NCBI RefSeq assembly: GCF_018283455.1 | Contig: NZ_JAAMTH010000010.1 | Location: 20,723-84,722 of the forward strand | DNA: 64,000 nt | Source of the DNA: Planococcus sp. MSAK28401 | GTDB lineage: Bacteria; Bacillota; Bacilli; Bacillales_A; Planococcaceae | Direction of reading: 5' to 3' | Shown here: positions 8,584 through 20,453 of the stretch, in pieces | Position numbering within the stretch: position 1 is the first letter of the stretch | Layout: the number at the start of each line of letters is the position of its first letter | Notes under the pieces: model-generated | What the model saw: the letters and a program-made list of their open reading frames with translations, nothing else | What the model was told of the DNA's origin: nothing | The model's database searches: none | Program-made: the position numbers and the translations under genes

Positions 8584-8923
8584 AAAATTGAACTACCAGT
8601 AGTCGAATTTGCATTATAGAAATAAGCAAAATAAGGAGGAACTTAATTTAACATTGAATCTAAATAAACCAGTAACCTTTGAAAAGGCCCTGGTTTTTAG
8701 AAATATAAATTTCACTGACAGACACTGCCGACAAATTAAAGCTACGCAAACTACTTATAAAACAAGAAAAATTAATAAAACATAGAGAGCATAAAACCTG
8801 GTAAGGTTCTGCGTATTATGGGTAACTCATATTTCGCCTATATTAATACCTTTATTATTTAAGGTATACTCGATCTACACGACCATTGTTCTAGACTAAT
8901 AAATACATTAGGAGATGTCATAT
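8584..8923. other. intergenic region between IS21 and the SEFIR gene
   Basis: No convincing gene. A hairpin at 8666-8698 (ACCAG...CTGGT around CCTTT...AAAGG) followed by TTTTT looks like a terminator on the plus strand. TATACT near 8865 could be the -10 for the SEFIR gene. A good AAGGAGG at about 8633-8640 is followed by no properly spaced reading frame. Confidence 0.5.
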
Positions 8924-9819
8924 ATGCACTTAAGAGAATTAAGGAACATAAAATTCTATAATCTTATTGTAACTTCCGATGATACAGCATGGGAAGTTGA
9001 TAAATATGAAATGGATAAAAGTAGATTTTTAGAATATACAAATCCTGATATTAGAGCTAAGTATATTCATTTAAATGATAAAGCTTTAGAAGACATTTCA
9101 AAATTTCCTTGCTTATTTTTGTACGAGCTAGATAGAAAAAATTATGGGTATATTGGATATATTACTAAAATAAAAGAAAGAACAAAAAAGATTGGATTTA
9201 AATTTGAAAAGATTACAAGTATTCCAATAGATGATGTAATTAAATTAGCATTTGAACTTGATATTGATTCAAATTCAAAATATATAACGGAATTAAATCG
9301 TACCCATTGGGCAATAAAAGAGGTAAATTTACTTCAAGAATTAGAGGAATATAACAATGATTTAGTGCCTGCCTCACCCAAAATTAAAGTGTTTATCTCT
9401 TATAGCTGGGGTTCTATTGAAACTCGAGAAAAAGTACAAAACTTAGTTGAACAACTTGAATCAGATGATATTGATGTAATTTATGACAAAAAATCATTAC
9501 ATCTTGGAAACGATATAACTTTCTTTATGGAAAAGCTATCGAATGACCCTACTATAAAAAAGTTTTAGTAATTTGTGATGAAAGCTACACACAAAAAGCC
9601 AATCTTAGAAGAAGTGGAGTAGGAACGGAAACGGAAATAATTATTCCTGAAGTTTATAGCAAACCTCTTCAAAATAAAATTATACCTGTATTTTTTGAAA
9701 AAAATGAATATAACGAGATAGTTGCTCCTACATTTTTAAAAAATAGATTTGGAGTAGATTTTACTTTAGGGAATGAAAAAAATGATTATCCTATATTACT
9801 TGAAAATATTCGTTTATAG
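8924..9819 (+). pseudogene. SEFIR/TIR-domain protein, frameshifted
   Basis: Start ATG 8924-8926 has AGGAG 9 bases upstream; an ATG at 8915 touches that site and is too close. About 150 unassigned N-terminal residues precede a SEFIR domain: KIKVFISYSWGS begins it and an acidic GVGTETEIIIPEVY block later carries the conserved Glu. The frame breaks in the A-run near 9555-9560; one more A restores KKVLVICDESY and reading continues to TAG at 9817-9819, giving about 298 residues. SEFIR proteins are TIR relatives, and single-gene bacterial SEFIR defence acting through NAD depletion is known. If the indel is a read error, this is an intact defence gene. Confidence 0.75.
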
Positions 9820-9907
9820 TATATTGCTTGCAAGCAACTTTTTATGAAATCAGCTTTCTACTAAGTTATTAGAAATTTTAGCTAAATAGTAAGCATACTT
9901 AAAAGCG

Positions 9908-9932
9908 TGCAGCGTGTATTTATCACGCTGCA
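9908..9932 (+). terminator. terminator-like hairpin after the SEFIR gene
   Basis: A perfect 9-bp stem TGCAGCGTG / CACGCTGCA has a 7-base loop, followed by TTCCTTTC. It lies about 90 bases after the SEFIR stop. The T-tract is weak. Confidence 0.5.
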
Positions 9933-10106
9933 TTCCTTTCAAAGTCCGAATCGTCTTGCAATGACTTTAAATCCTTCTACCATACAGAGAACCGACTAGT
10001 ATTCAAGGTGAAATAAATGCACATATTATATGAGTTTAGATACTCCTCTGTTTCCCATAATTAAATTGTACACTTATAATAAGCCTTCGAATTAAGGAGT
10101 GGAACA

Positions 10107-10616
10107 GTGAACGATTTTTATAGAGCATTAAGCTATGTGAATGAACTAATTTACAAACCAACTAATTTAATTTTGAAATCGGTTCAAGAAGAAAAACAAA
10201 ACGCTAAGTATGGTGCAGGTATATTTCAATTATCTTCTAAAACAGTTCGATTCAGAGTAGCGAATATTACACCTACGAAAACAGGACAATTTGTTGCATT
10301 TTGGGAGAAAGATGAAGACACTAATAATCAGCCCTATTCATATGCGGAAGCACCAGATTTATTAGTTATAACTACATTTAAAAGTGATAGTGAGTTTGGG
10401 CAATTTGTTTTCCCAAAAGAAGTTCTTTTCACTCAAAATATTCTTAAATCCAATTCAACAAAAGGAAAAATGGCAATAAGAGTATATCCAAGTTGGGATA
10501 TTCCGACCAGCAAGCAAGCAGTGAAAACACAAGAATGGCAGTTGCCTTACTTTGTTGATCTAAGTACTCCGGATAACGTATCCAAAGAAAAAATAACAGA
10601 ACTGTATGCTTTTTGA
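10107..10616 (+). CDS. MepB-family protein, left copy
   Basis: This 169-residue protein matches the MepB family, named for the third gene of the staphylococcal mepRAB efflux locus, whose biochemical role is unknown. Conserved-looking blocks are KYGAGIFQL, FRVANITPTKTGQFVAFWEKD and FGQFVFPKEVL, with RVYPSWD near the end. No mepR or mepA neighbour is present. The GTG start follows AAGGAG by 7 bases. It is about 95% like the copy at 32842 and marks the left edge of the duplicated adhesin cassette. Confidence 0.8.
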   Translation: MNDFYRALSYVNELIYKPTNLILKSVQEEKQNAKYGAGIFQLSSKTVRFRVANITPTKTGQFVAFWEKDEDTNNQPYSYAEAPDLLVITTFKSDSEFGQFVFPKEVLFTQNILKSNSTKGKMAIRVYPSWDIPTSKQAVKTQEWQLPYFVDLSTPDNVSKEKITELYAF

Positions 10617-10842
10617 TTCTCTAAAACATTGCTCTACGTTTACATGAATTTAGTGAAATCAAATGCATGTTGGAAGCAAAAATGACGTTAATATCGACAA
10701 TCCTCTATTATTGTACCTTAAGCGTAAATAGAGCCAGTTGGAAATTGAGCAGAATACTCATTCATAATGGCGAACTAAACAAATTGTATAAACTCATGAT
10801 TTGAAAATCTATATACTACGTTCAAAACACCGGAAATGCTAT

Positions 10843-10888
10843 ATGAAAAATGACCATCGATCAATATTGAGCGATGGTCATTTTTCAT
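10843..10888. terminator. bidirectional terminator, perfect 17-bp stem
   Basis: Arms 10843-10859 and 10872-10888 pair perfectly around a 12-base loop. The arms contain AAAAA and TTTTT, so it can end transcription both from mepB (plus) and from the sortase (minus). The remainder of 10617-11014 shows no gene. Confidence 0.8.
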
Positions 10889-11014
10889 GTTATTAGCTGA
10901 TTTTCTTATAGCTGAGTCTAACCCTAGAATCACTAAAGTTATGTCACATCCAGTTAGTTGATAATTTTGTTTGTTATATCTAATTTCTTTAAATTCGTTC
11001 TGTTTGCTGAAACC

Positions 11015-11629
11015 TTAGATAATAGGCACTGCATAGACAATAAAACGGTCAGATGCAGCACCGAATAGTTGAAACGGATAACAGGTTACCAAAACCAGCT
11101 CTTCCTTATTTCTTGATTGGATAATGGATGTATCAGTACCTTTCACTACATCTGTTCCAATCACTCTATATTCGTACGTTCCATATGGCATAGTAATTTT
11201 AATCAAATCATCTTCTTCAATGCCCTCCAAAGGCTCAAAAACGGTGTCTCGATGCCCGGCTAATAAAATTTGATCGTTCTGTCCAGGAAGCTTGGTAGAC
11301 GGCATATGACCTACCCCCTTACGTAGTGACCCTTCATCTGTTCCAGAAATGATTGGTGCCTCAATCTTAACGGAGTCAATTTCAATTACACCAGCATTGT
11401 CCCCTACCTCCATCTGAAAATCTGGAAGAAGATCGGCTTCCTCTTCTCCTTTTTCTGAGCCTTCTACGGACTTCTGCTTTCCAGCAGTTAATTCTTTATT
11501 TTCTTCAATCATCTGCTTTGCAGCGATGAGTTCTTTGTCGACCTCCGCACTGCCTTGAACTAATTCATACACGGCATAACTAACAACTAAGAAGCCCATT
11601 AATAAAAAGCCAATACCTGCTCGCTTCAT
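11015..11629 (-). CDS. class D sortase (left copy)
   Basis: This 204-residue membrane-anchored transpeptidase has an N-terminal helix (residues 5-24), a charged linker, and a sortase barrel with His126 in LLAGHRDT, Cys183 in LVLVTCYPF and Arg195 in SDRFIVYA. Size and motifs fit class D, which favours LPXTA-type signals. The adhesin just upstream ends in LPQTA, so this is its likely dedicated sortase. ATG 11627-11629 was chosen over GTG 11636 because AGGAG sits 8 bases before the ATG. Transcription probably continues from the adhesin through the hairpin at 11650. Confidence 0.9.
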   Translation of the reverse strand: MKRAGIGFLLMGFLVVSYAVYELVQGSAEVDKELIAAKQMIEENKELTAGKQKSVEGSEKGEEEADLLPDFQMEVGDNAGVIEIDSVKIEAPIISGTDEGSLRKGVGHMPSTKLPGQNDQILLAGHRDTVFEPLEGIEEDDLIKITMPYGTYEYRVIGTDVVKGTDTSIIQSRNKEELVLVTCYPFQLFGAASDRFIVYAVPII

Positions 11630-11649
11630 TGCCCTCACTCCTAAAATAA

Positions 11650-11683
11650 AGGCCCTCTTTAATCAAGAGAAAAAAGAGGGCCT
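11650..11683 (-). terminator. partial terminator between adhesin and sortase
   Basis: Stem AGGCCCTCTT / AAGAGGGCCT with an A-rich loop, followed on the minus strand by TTTATTTT, lies just past the adhesin stop. It would lower, not abolish, sortase expression relative to the adhesin. The same hairpin recurs in the right copy near 23069-23102. Confidence 0.7.
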
Positions 11684-11882
11684 CCTTATTACATTATTTC
11701 CAGTGTCTTACGACGTTTGTTCCACACTAGCAACATGATCACTCCGATAATCATCATGAGTCCGCCAATAATCATTATATTGAACGTATTCGTTGCTGTT
11801 TGTGGCAATTTATCTTGAACCGGTTGATCTGGCTCAGGGTGGTCGGGTTGTGGTTGTGGCTCTGTTGGTACTGGATTAGACA

Positions 11883-12720
11883 TAATTTTTTCATACACAT
11901 AGGTCACAGTTTGTGAGTCTTCTGTGAATGTACCGTCTGCGTTCTCTGGCTGCTCGACAAGCTTGTACCCTTCAATCTCTTTCGGGTTGGATGTATAGTC
12001 ACTTCCTACTTCACCTGTTAGCTTTTCAGAATCTGCGATCGGGTTCCCGTCTTGGTCAACGTGAATGATTTTCACTTCGCCTGACGTTGGCGTATCTTTG
12101 ATTTTTTCATACACATAGGTCACGGTTTGTGAGTCTTCTGTGAATGTACCGTCTGCGTTCTCTGGCTGCTCGACAAGCTTGTACCCTTCAATCTCTTTCG
12201 GGTTGGATGTATAGTCACTTCCTACTTCACCTGTTAGCTTTTCAGAATCTGCGATCGGGTTTCCGTCTTGGTCAACGTGAATGATTTTCACTTCGCCTGA
12301 CATTGGCGTATCTTTGATTTTTTCATACACATAGGTCACGGTTTGTGAGTCTTCTGTGAATGTACCGTCTGCGTTCTCTGGCTGCTCGACAAGTTTGTAT
12401 CCTTCAATTTCTTTCGGGTTGGATGTGTAGTCACTTCCTACTTCACCTGTTAGCTTTTCAGAATCTGCGATCGGGTTTCCGTCTTGGTCAACGTGAATGA
12501 TTTTCACTTCGCCTGACATTGGCGTATCTTTGATTTTTTCATACACATAGGTCACGGTTTGTGAGTCCTCTGTGAATGTACCGTCTGCGTTCTCTGGCTG
12601 CTCGACAAGTTTGTATCCTTCAATTTCTTTCGGGTTGGATGTGTAGTCACTTCCTACTTCACCTGTTAGCTTTTCAGAGTCTGCGATCGGGTTTCCATCT
12701 TGATCGACATGTTGAATTGT
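11883..12720 (-). repeat. four ~216-bp repeats near the adhesin C-terminus (left copy)
   Basis: Four direct repeats encode units with VDQDGNPIADSEKLTGEV and end TVTYVYEKI. They differ by a few synonymous changes and KDTPM/KDTPT. They are a separate expansion from the 201-bp array. The right copy has the same block at about 23302-24139. Confidence 0.8.
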
Positions 12721-14679
12721 TACTTCTCCCATTTCCACAGGTACTTCTGTCGAACTGTAAACATAAACCACTGTCTGCGGTGCTTCTTTAAACGTTCCAT
12801 TTGCATTGTCAGGTGTAATAACAAGCTCGTAGCCATCGATCGTGGCAGGAGATGTACTGTAAGCCTCGCCAATCACGCCTGACATCATTTGTGGGCCAGC
12901 TAATGGATTACCATCCTCATCAACAAATATAACGTTTACGATGCCACTCTGTGGTTCTACAGCGATCTTCGAATATACGTAAGTGATTGTTTGAGTATCT
13001 GTAGTATAGATTCCTGAGGCATTTTCAGGAGTCACAATCAGCTCATATCCTTCAATTGCAGCAGGATCAGTACTATAAGCTGCACCTACCACTCCTGTAT
13101 ATGCCTGTGAATCTGTCAAAGCATTACCGGCCTCATCGACAAATTGAACCACAATCGCTCCTTGTGTCTCAACCGGCTCTTCCGGAATTAGTGCATAAAC
13201 ATAAGTAACAACCTGTGTTCCTTCTGTAAATACCCCTGTTGCATTTTCTGGTGTTGCAATTAATTCGTATCCTTCAATTTGAACTGGTTGAGTTGAATAT
13301 GGCGAATTGACTTCACCTGTTAACGAATCGCGTGTTACCAGCGACTCTCCCTGTTCATTAACATATTCAACAAGTACGGTTCCAGTAGGTACTTCTGTTT
13401 CAACAGGTGCATAGACATACGTAACAATCTGTTGTTCACCTGTAAACGAACCAGCTGCATTTCCTGGTGTTTGAACTAATTCGTAACCAGCGATTGTTGC
13501 TGCCTCCGTAGTGTACGGTGAACCAATTGCTCCTGTCACAGTCTCAGCTGCTAACAACTCATTGCCTTCTTCATCTACATGTACGACAACAATTGTACCC
13601 ATCGGGTCAGCTTTCTTGACGTATACATATGTTACGGTTTGAGGCTCATCCCCAAACACGCCCTCTGCATTGGAAGGTACTTCAACTAAATCATATCCTT
13701 CAATTTCTAGTGGTGCTGTTGTATAACCGGAACCAATTAGACCTGAATCCGTCATCGGATCTGCAAGCGGAGTTCCCTCTGTATCCACATATTCAACGAC
13801 AATAACGCCTTCTACTTCTGGAACTTCTGCAGGACCATAAACGTATGTTACTGTCTGGGTCTCATTTGTAAATTGACCAGATGCATTATCCGGGGTAGTT
13901 ATTAACACATACCCCTCGAATTCTTTCATCTCTGTAGTGTAGTCTATCCCAACCTCTCCGGATAGTAGCTCCGGTTCAGTTAAGGCATTTCCTTTTTCAT
14001 CTACATGATTGACCACTACTGTCCCAGTTTCGATAGGTGTCTGCACCGGCTGATAGACGTAAGTTACGGTTTGAGGGGCCTCTGTGAATTCGCCTGTTGC
14101 GTTGGATGGCACTTCGACCAGTTCGAATCCATCGACTTCTATCGGCTCGGTGCTGTAAGCTTCGCCTACTGCACCGACTTGCGTTGTTGGCGCTGCTAAT
14201 TCATTGCCCTCTTGGTCTACATATTTCACTGTGATACTTGAGTTACTACTAGCAATTTTTGCATACACATACGTGACCGTCTGGTCTTCATCTGTAAATT
14301 GACCAGATGCATTGTCCGGGGTAGTTGTTAGCACATATCCTTCGAATTCTTTCGCTTCTGTAGTGTAATCTGTCCCGATCTCTCCGGATAGCAACTCGGG
14401 TTCAGTCAAGGCATTTCCTTCTTCATCTACATGATTGACCGTTACTGTACCGGGTTCAACAGGTGTCTGCACCGGTTGATAAACGTAAGTTACGGTTTGA
14501 GGATCCTCTGTAAATTCGCCTGTTGCGTTGGATGGAACTTCAACCAGTTCGAATCCATCAATTTCTACCGGTTCAGTGGCATACTCTGCGCCTACTGTCC
14601 CGGTTTGCGTCGTTGACTCGGCTAACTCATTGCCTTCTTGGTCTACGTACTCGACCGTGATATCGCCAGCAATTTTTGC

Positions 14680-17600
14680 ATACACATACGTGACCGTCTG
14701 AGCTTCTTCTCCGAATTCGCCTGTTGCGTTCTCTGGCGTTTCGATAACGACATACCCTTCAATTTCGACTGGTTCAGTGGCATACTCTTCGCCCACTGTT
14801 CCGGTTTGCGTCGTTGACTCGGCTAGCTCATTGCCATCCTCGTCCACGTACTCGACCGTGAGGTCTTCTGCTACTTTGGCGTAGACATACGTGACCGTCT
14901 GAGCTTCTTCTCCGAATTCGCCTGTTGCGTTCTCTGGCGTTTCGATGACAACATAGCCTTCAATTTCGACTGGTTCAGTGGCATACTCTTCGCCCACCGT
15001 TCCGGTTTGCGTCGTTGACGCAGCTAGCTCATTGCCATCCTCATCCACGTACTCGACCGTGAGGTCTTCTGCTACTTTGGCGTAGACATACGTGACCGTC
15101 TGAGCTTCTTCTCCGAATTCGCCTGTTGCGTTCGCTGGTGTTTCGATGACGACATAGCCTTCAATTTCGACTGGTTCAGTGGCATACTCTTCGCCCACTG
15201 TCCCCGTTTGCGTCGTAGACGCAGCTAGCTCATTGCCATCCTCATCCACGTACTCGACCGTGAGGTCTTCTGCTACTTTCGCGTAGACATACGTGACCGT
15301 CTGAGCTTCTTCTCCGAATTCGCCTGTTGCGTTCGCTGGTGTTTCGATGACGACATAGCCTTCAATTTCGACTGGTTCAGTGGCATACTCTTCGCCCACT
15401 GTCCCGGTTTGCGTCGTTGACGCAGCTAGCTCATTGCCATCCTCGTCCACGTACTCGACCGTGAGATCTTCTGCTACTTTGGCGTAGACATACGTGACCG
15501 TCTGAGCTTCTTCTCCGAATTCGCCTGTTGCGTTCTCTGGCGTTTCGATGACGACATACCCTTCAATTTCGACTGGTTCAGTGGCATACTCTTCGCCCAC
15601 TGTCCCGGTTTGCGTCGTTGACGCAGCTAGCTCATTGCCATCCTCGTCCACGTACTCGACCGTGAGATCTTCTGCTACTTTGGCGTAGACATACGTGACC
15701 GTCTGAGCTTCTTCTCCGAATTCGCCTGTTGCATTCTCTGGCGTTTCGATAACGACATACCCTTCAATTTCGACTGGTTCAGTGGCATACTCTTCGCCCA
15801 CTGTTCCGGTTTGCGTCGTTGACTCGGCTAGCTCATTGCCATCCTCATCCACGTACTCGACCGTGAGGTCTTCTGCTACTTTGGCGTAGACATACGTGAC
15901 CGTCTGAGCTTCTTCTCCGAATTCGCCTGTTGCGTTCTCTGGCGTTTCGATAACGACATACCCTTCAATTTCGACTGGTTCAGTGGCATACTCTTCGCCC
16001 ACCGTTCCGGTTTGCGTCGTTGACGCAGCTAGCTCATTGCCATCCTCATCCACGTACTCGACCGTGAGGTCTTCTGCTACTTTCGCGTAGACATACGTGA
16101 CCGTCTGAGCTTCTTCTCCGAATTCGCCTGTTGCGTTCGCTGGTGTTTCGATGACGACATAGCCTTCAATTTCGACTGGTTCAGTGGCATACTCTTCGCC
16201 CACTGTCCCCGTTTGCGTCGTAGACGCAGCTAGCTCATTGCCATCCTCGTCCACGTACTCGACCGTGAGGTCTTCTGCTACTTTGGCGTAGACATACGTG
16301 ACCGTCTGAGCTTCTTCTCCGAATTCGCCTGTTGCGTTCTCTGGCGTTTCGATAACGACATACCCTTCAATTTCGACTGGTTCAGTGGCATACTCTTCGC
16401 CCACTGTTCCGGTTTGCGTCGTTGACTCGGCTAGCTCATTGCCATCCTCATCCACGTACTCGACCGTGAGGTCTTCTGCTACTTTGGCGTAGACATACGT
16501 GACCGTCTGAGCTTCTTCTCCGAATTCGCCTGTTGCGTTCTCTGGCGTTTCGATAACGACATACCCTTCAATTTCGACTGGTTCAGTGGCATACTCTTCG
16601 CCCACCGTTCCGGTTTGCGTCGTTGACGCAGCTAGCTCATTGCCATCCTCATCCACGTACTCGACCGTGAGGTCTTCTGCTACTTTCGCGTAGACATACG
16701 TGACCGTCTGAGCTTCTTCTCCGAATTCGCCTGTTGCGTTCGCTGGTGTTTCGATGACGACATAGCCTTCAATTTCGACTGGTTCAGTGGCATACTCTTC
16801 GCCCACTGTCCCCGTTTGCGTCGTAGACGCAGCTAGCTCATTGCCATCCTCGTCCACGTACTCGACCGTGAGGTCTTCTGCTACTTTCGCGTAGACATAC
16901 GTGACCGTCTGAGCTTCTTCTCCGAATTCGCCTGTTGCGTTCGCTGGTGTTTCGATGACGACATAGCCTTCAATTTCGACTGGTTCAGTGGCATACTCTT
17001 CGCCCACTGTCCCCGTTTGCGTCGTAGACTCGGCTAGCTCATTGCCATCCTCGTCCACGTACTCGACCGTGAGGTCTTCTGCTACTTTCGCGTAGACATA
17101 CGTGACCGTCTGAGCTTCTTCTCCGAATTCGCCTGTTGCGTTCGCTGGTGTTTCGATAACGACATAGCCTTCAATTTCGACTGGTTCAGTGGCATACTCT
17201 TCGCCCACTGTCCCGGTTTGCGTCGTTGACGCAGCTAGCTCATTGCCATCCTCGTCCACGTACTCGACCGTGAGGTCTTCTGCTACTTTCGCGTAGACAT
17301 ACGTGACCGTCTGAGCTTCTTCTCCGAATTCGCCTGTTGCGTTCTCTGGCGTTTCGATGACAACATAGCCTTCAATTTCGACTGGTTCAGTGGCATACTC
17401 TTCGCCCACTGTCCCGGTTTGCGTCGTTGACGCAGCTAGCTCATTGCCATCCTCGTCCACGTACTCGACCGTGAGATCTTCTGCTACTTTCGCGTAGACA
17501 TACGTGACCGTCTGAGCTTCTTCTCCGAATTCGCCTGTTGCGTTCTCTGGCGTTTCGATGACAACATAGCCTTCAATTTCGACTGGTTCAGTGGCATACT

Positions 17601-17778
17601 CTTCGCCCACTGTCCCGGTTTGCGTCGTTGACGCAGCTAGCTCATTGCCATCCTCGTCCACGTACTCGACCGTGAGATCTTCTGCTACTTTCGCGTAGAC
17701 ATACGTGACCGTCTGAGCTTCTTCTCCGAATTCGCCTGTTGCGTTCTCTGGCGTTTCGATGACAACATAGCCTTCAAT
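14680..17778 (-). repeat. 201-bp tandem array, 15 units (left copy)
   Basis: Fifteen units of exactly 201 bp (67 residues, VDEDGNELA...TYVYAKVAEDL) are almost identical at the DNA level. The main differences are Ala/Glu after NEL-A and Glu/Ala in TP-E/A-NA. In coding order the triplet Ala-PAN, Ala-PEN, Glu-PEN occurs three times, so 603-bp blocks were copied as units. Confidence 0.9.
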
Positions 17779-20453
17779 TTCAGGTGGTGATGTAGTATAA
17801 GAATCCCCGACGATCCCTGATTCAAATGTTGAATCAAGTAAGGATCACCATTTCCATCTACATACTCAACCGTCACATCCGCAGCTGTTTGACCGTATAC
17901 ATACGTAACTGTTTGTGGATCTTCTTTGAATTCACCAGCAGCATTTGCTGGTATTTCGACTAATGTATATCCTTCGATTGCTTTTCCAACAGTCTGATAC
18001 TCCTCACCAACAACTCCTGACTGTATAGAAGATTCAGCTAATGCGTTACCCTCTTGATCTACATGTTCTACCGTGATATCACCAGCCACTTTTGCGTACA
18101 CATAAGTGACTGTTTGGGCTTCTTCGCCAAACTCACCAGATGCGTTCTCCGGTATTTCGATGACGACGTATCCTTCAATTTCGACAGGCTCAGTGGCATA
18201 CTCTTCGCCTACTGTTCCTGTTTGTATTGTTGACGTAGCTAGCTCATTGCCATCCTGGTCAACGTATACTACTGTCACGTCTTCAGCCACTTTTGCATAT
18301 ACATACGTGACCGTTTGTTCTTCTTCTATAAATTTACCAGTTGCATTCGTAGGCGTCCTCGATTAGTACGTAGCCTTCGATTTCTTCAGCAACTGACTCA
18401 TATGGGTTTCCAACGTTTCCTTCAAGTACGATGGAAGGAATCAATGTATTTCCTTCTTCATCGACATGTTCGACAACTACAGTAGATGGGATTGGTTCAT
18501 ATGGAATAGTATCCTGCCCATCATTCTCTACAGGCTCACCAGCTGGGTCTTCACCTGAAACCGAAGCAGTATTCACAATTGTTCCAGCTTCAACATCTTC
18601 TGCCGTAACCGTATATTGAACGGAACCCGATGCCACCTCGCCTGGATTTAATGTTGTAGTGTCCAGTTCAACTTCTTCTCCAATTTTCGGGTCTATAACC
18701 TGAATGTTAGATAGGGGCACGTTCCCTGTATTTGTCACATCAAACAAGTACGTGACAATATCGCCAGCTTGAGTAAAAGCCTCTTCTTCACTTGTTTTCA
18801 CTAGTGAAATTTCTGGCTCTTCCACCAAGGTATTCGTGATGACATTGGTTTCATCATTTACAGTAGACGCATAACCATCCACTGTCTGTTCACGAACAGT
18901 GTAATCAATCGGTGCACCGTTTGAGTCATATACTGAATACCCTTCAAACGTAAACACCCATGACCCATCCTCACTTTGGGAGACCGTCTGTTCATCAATT
19001 TTTTGATCATTCCTCTAAAAAGTTCTACGACAATTTCTTGTGGTCGCAGATTTTCTTGGTCGTAATCGCTCCAGGTTTTCTCACCTGTAATAACAGCTTG
19101 AGCACCTCTCACTTCAGGAATTGGGAATTCATGAACCAAATCCGGTTCTTCAATTCTAGGGTTTAGCAGTGTAGGCGCGTTTGTAGCATAAAATGTAGCT
19201 GGATTAAACCCAGCTTTATCTGTGTCTAGTTGTACTTTATAACGAAGAGAAATAACTTCATTTTCACCAAGACTTAGATTGTCGAGTGTGATCGTTTCTC
19301 CCTCTTCATTTAAAATCACAGACTGCAGCAACGTGTTGTCTGATGCAGACAAAAAGTAATCTCCATCTGATAAATCTGCTGAGGTAGCCAATTCAAAACC
19401 AGCTGTTTCTCCCAACTTCAAGTTGACATACTCCCCCATGGGATCAGTAACTGTCGCTCTATGCACAGTATTCGTAAAATACTTGGATAATTCCGCTAAA
19501 GAATCGACTAACTCTGAAATTTGTCCTACAGGATAATAATCATATTGAGTCGAGGCAATTCCTTGCATAACCTCAGTGATTTGTTCGGCTGTTGCTCCCT
19601 GACCAGCTGTCAGCTCGAGTCCAATAGAAGCCATTGTAATTCCTTGGCTTTTAATTGAATCCGCAGCTGAAATAGTATCCTGACCATGCGTGCGTGACTG
19701 TCCGTTAGCATTATAATTAAAAGTAGTTCCGTTTCCTACAATCTGCCGATTCGGATCATAACTGATTGTCGGCACACCGTCCGTAAGAGTGACAATGACT
19801 CGGTTGTCTGCCTCGCTATTTTCTAAAAGTGATGCGGCTTCTTCGAGAGCCTGTTGAGTGAATGTCCCCCCATTAAGATTGTTTCCTCTCTCCGATGGAA
19901 CATTCGTCGGAATTTGATTGATGATGTCGTTTGGATTACTGGTAAATGTTTTAAAGGAATAATTTTCCGGTGGTGCACTAGTGCCGGAATAAACCTCGTT
20001 GTTTCTTCCATCAAAAACCATCGTCCCGTATGTCACCAGGGCCATTCGAATATTGTTTGCGGCATTGACCTCTTCATTCAATAAGCCTCTAACAAAGTCA
20101 GCCGTTTCCGCAGCTGATATTTGATCACGATCATTTGTATTCATACTACTGGAGTTATCATAAACGATAACAATGTCAGTAGTTTCAAGCTCTTGTCGTG
20201 ATTTTCCTTCTACTGTCAAATCGATAAAGTACTCACCCGTATTTCCGGTATAAGTAGCTTTTTTCGATATAATTGAATCATCGAACTCCAAATCTTCTGC
20301 GGCGTTTCTTACTGCGCCGGATTGATCTTCATTTTCTTCTTCTAAGACATTCGGCATAGCAAACGCTACATTCAAAGAAGGCAAGAATAACGAACTCACC
20401 AATATAAATACGAGAAACAACTTAAATCCAATCCACTTATTATTCTTATTCAC

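Larger units (their letters stand above)
11689..20453 (-). pseudogene. giant MucBP-repeat LPXTG adhesin (left copy, three frameshifts)
   Basis: Restored length is about 2,920 residues. GTG at 20451-20453 has GGAGG 6 bases upstream; an earlier in-frame GTG at 20478 lies before that site. Order: signal peptide (1-32), VWA domain with MIDAS Asp99-x-Ser101-x-Ser103, a Cna-B-like domain (TGEKTW...), a DUF11-like domain, divergent MucBP domains, 15 nearly identical 67-residue repeats, more divergent MucBP units, four almost identical repeats of about 72 residues, LPQTA, a membrane helix and a KRRK tail. The frame is broken near 17840 (A missing), 18357 (extra C) and 19010 (T missing), all intact in the right copy. 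Likely role: adhesion to mucin or surfaces. Confidence 0.85.

Noticed and set aside
8655..8790. Short frame after AAGGAGG near 8640
   Set aside because: The distance from the ribosome site to the TTG is too long, the frame contains a terminator-like hairpin, and the encoded peptide shows no recognisable feature.
12576..14616. Open frames on the plus strand opposite the adhesin
   Set aside because: They recur with each repeat, have no ribosome sites and mirror codon bias of the adhesin on the other strand, so they are shadows.
14680..17778. 201-bp tandem repeats as a non-coding satellite
   Set aside because: The period is a multiple of three and keeps one open frame of MucBP-type domains; variants are conservative codon changes. 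It is protein-coding.
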